Assembly: GCA_021325365.1 (NCBI GenBank)
Contig: JAJPHF010000042.1
Span: 1 to 26,048, forward strand
From: Pseudomonadota bacterium
GTDB taxonomy: Bacteria; Chloroflexota; UBA6077; JAJPHF01
DNA: 26,048 nt
Reading direction: 5' to 3'
The translations under genes were made by a program, and so were the position numbers. The notes beneath the pieces were generated by a model. It did not search any database. It was not told where the DNA came from and worked only from the letters and a program-made list of their open reading frames with translations. Below are positions 24,711-26,048 of this stretch, piece after piece (within the stretch, counting starts at the first letter, position 1; each line of letters begins with the position of its first letter).

Positions 24711-25841
24711 TCAGCTCGCCGGCTTCACCGCCGCCACGGCGGTCTTGATCGACCCATCGGTCAGCCCGCGCTGGATCTCGGCGAGCCGCCCCTTCACGTC
24801 GGCCGACACCTGGCTGTCCAGGTCGTGGAACGGCGCGAGCGCCACCTCGCCCGTGAAGGTGCCGGCCGGGAAGGTGCCCTCTTTGGCGGCGCGGACGAGC
24901 TGGACGACAGCCGGCTGGAGCAGCTTCATCGCGCTGGAGAGTAGGCCCTTCTGGGCCTCGGGCATCGTGTAGTACTGGTCGGTGTCCACGCCGATCGCCC
25001 ACTTGCCGCGCTCGACGATGCCGATCAGCGCCCCGTTGCCGGTCTTGCCGCCGGCGCCGAACAGCACGTCGGCGCCGCGGTCGATCTCGGCGTTGGCAGT
25101 GGTCTTGCCCCACTCGGGATCGGTGAACGTGCGGTCGAGCCCCACGTCGTTGTGGTAGGCGACGACGAGCTGGGCGGACGGGTTCGCGTAGCGCACGCCC
25201 GCCCGGAAGCCCTCGCCGAAGCGGTACACGGGCGGCACCGTGTCGGTCGCCAGCACGGCGCCCACGGTGCCGGAGCGGGTGGTGAGCGCGGCAAGCGCGC
25301 CGGCCAGGAAGCCGGCCTTGTCGTCCTCGAAGGTGATGCCGACGAGGTTCGGGAGCGGCCAATCGGGGTGCTGGTCGTCGCGCGCCAGCACCTGCTCGAC
25401 GCCGATGAAGCGGATATTGGGGTGGCGCTTCGCCGCCTCGTAGGTGGGGTCGGCCAGCGCGAAGCCCACCGTCACGACGACGTCGTAGTTGGCGTCGGTG
25501 AACTGCTGGATGTTCTTCTCGTAGTCCTTCGGGTCGGTCGTCTCGACGTACTTGGCCTCGGTGATGCCGGGCACCTCGCCCTGCGCCTGCTGCACGCCCT
25601 CCCAGACCGACTGGTTGAACGAGCGGTCGTCGATCTTGCCCACGTCGGTCACCAGGCCGACGCGAAAGCCCGGCGTGCCCTGCGCCGCCCCATGCGTGCC
25701 GCCGCACGCCGCGAGCGCGAGCACGCCGACCAGCGCGAGCGCCAGGGCGCACCAGGCGCGATGCCCGGCGTGCGCCGTCCGGCTCGCCGCGCGCCCGGGA
25801 TTTCTACCGTTCGTGCTCCGCGTCCCGCCCTGCGTCCGCAT
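24711..25841 (-). CDS. BMP-family substrate-binding lipoprotein (nucleoside type)
   Basis: A 376-residue solute-binding lipoprotein of the BmpA/Med (PnrA-like) family, whose studied members bind purine nucleosides. The extended basic N-region is followed by ALALALVGVLALAAC with lipid-anchored Cys46. Family motifs are LVTDVGKIDDRSFNQSVWEG, DYEKNIQQFTDANYDVVVTVG, FIGVEQ and GADVLFGAGGKTGNGAL. It is the first gene of a four-gene minus-strand operon with two permeases and the double ATPase. The ATG at 25839-25841 has GAAGGG upstream. Confidence 0.93.
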   Translation of the reverse strand: MRTQGGTRSTNGRNPGRAASRTAHAGHRAWCALALALVGVLALAACGGTHGAAQGTPGFRVGLVTDVGKIDDRSFNQSVWEGVQQAQGEVPGITEAKYVETTDPKDYEKNIQQFTDANYDVVVTVGFALADPTYEAAKRHPNIRFIGVEQVLARDDQHPDWPLPNLVGITFEDDKAGFLAGALAALTTRSGTVGAVLATDTVPPVYRFGEGFRAGVRYANPSAQLVVAYHNDVGLDRTFTDPEWGKTTANAEIDRGADVLFGAGGKTGNGALIGIVERGKWAIGVDTDQYYTMPEAQKGLLSSAMKLLQPAVVQLVRAAKEGTFPAGTFTGEVALAPFHDLDSQVSADVKGRLAEIQRGLTDGSIKTAVAAVKPAS

Positions 25842-26048
25842 CCGCCCTACCCTTCGCCAGCCGCCGGCCGCGGCGCCCGTTCGAAGCAGCCCATTCTACC
25901 GCACCCCCAGCCCGCGCGCACTGGCAGGCCAAGCCCAGTGGCCCCCCGCACGTGGCCGCCGTTCGTCACCTCGCCACCAACGCTCCGGGCGCTATCCTCG
26001 CCTCCCCGGACGATCGCCCCCCCTGCCAATGCGTTCTCTTGCAGGGGC
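25842..26048. other. Upstream region of the importer operon
   Basis: The last 207 bases hold presumably the operon promoter and leader. No strong -10/-35 pair stands out. A 60-codon minus-strand frame (25847-26029) is not supported by family resemblance or ribosome site. Confidence 0.4.

Overview
The window is a very GC-rich chromosomal segment. Its main traits are NMT1/THI5-type lipoprotein substrate-binding proteins, an LLM flavin oxidoreductase, a fused ADP-forming acyl-CoA synthetase, a reductive-dehalogenase-like protein and many short GC-rich hairpin repeats. That mix suggests a soil or subsurface Chloroflexota-like heterotroph. The assignment is an inference with modest confidence, because the window has no rRNA or marker gene.

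Layout. (1) 1-1810 is a worn-looking edge. It holds the tail of an IS630 transposase, a small gene cut by an in-frame TAG just before what looks like its conserved tail, a DUF6295 gene, and a dienelactone hydrolase gene. The last two each appear to lack one base. (2) 2117-8682 is a run of plus-strand catabolic genes: fused acyl-CoA synthetase, enoyl-CoA hydratase-like protein, two orphan NMT1-type binding lipoproteins and an LLM oxidoreductase. (3) 8684-12186 holds an aldo/keto reductase, an exported Asp/Arg-repeat protein, a pyruvate-type (DHDPS-family) aldolase or hydratase-aldolase and a small exported protein. Hairpin repeats separate them. (4) 12297-14992 is the most unusual part. It is a minus-strand cluster of a reductive-dehalogenase-like Fe-S protein, an overlapping truncated paralogue without its clusters or putative catalytic Tyr, and a 7Fe-type ferredoxin fused to a GlcG/HbpS (DUF336) domain. 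(5) 15158-20837 holds a third orphan binding protein transcribed divergently from that cluster, a small ABM-like protein behind phased 11-bp direct repeats, a stand-alone GlcG/HbpS protein, a Uma2 nuclease, a Gfo/Idh/MocA dehydrogenase resembling phthalate dihydrodiol dehydrogenases, and a fourth orphan binding protein. (6) 20929-25841 is a complete, translationally coupled BMP-family nucleoside-type ABC importer.

Taken together, the segment looks devoted to uptake and breakdown of unusual, possibly aromatic or carboxylated, organic compounds. CoA activation, beta-oxidation-type hydration, flavin and NAD(P) oxidoreductases and aldol cleavage are all encoded. The candidate undescribed system is the RdhA-like / half-RdhA / ferredoxin-DUF336 cluster. 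DUF336 also occurs as the C-terminal domain of PduO corrinoid adenosyltransferases, so the fusion could deliver electrons to, or handle, the corrinoid of the RdhA-like enzyme. That role is inference.
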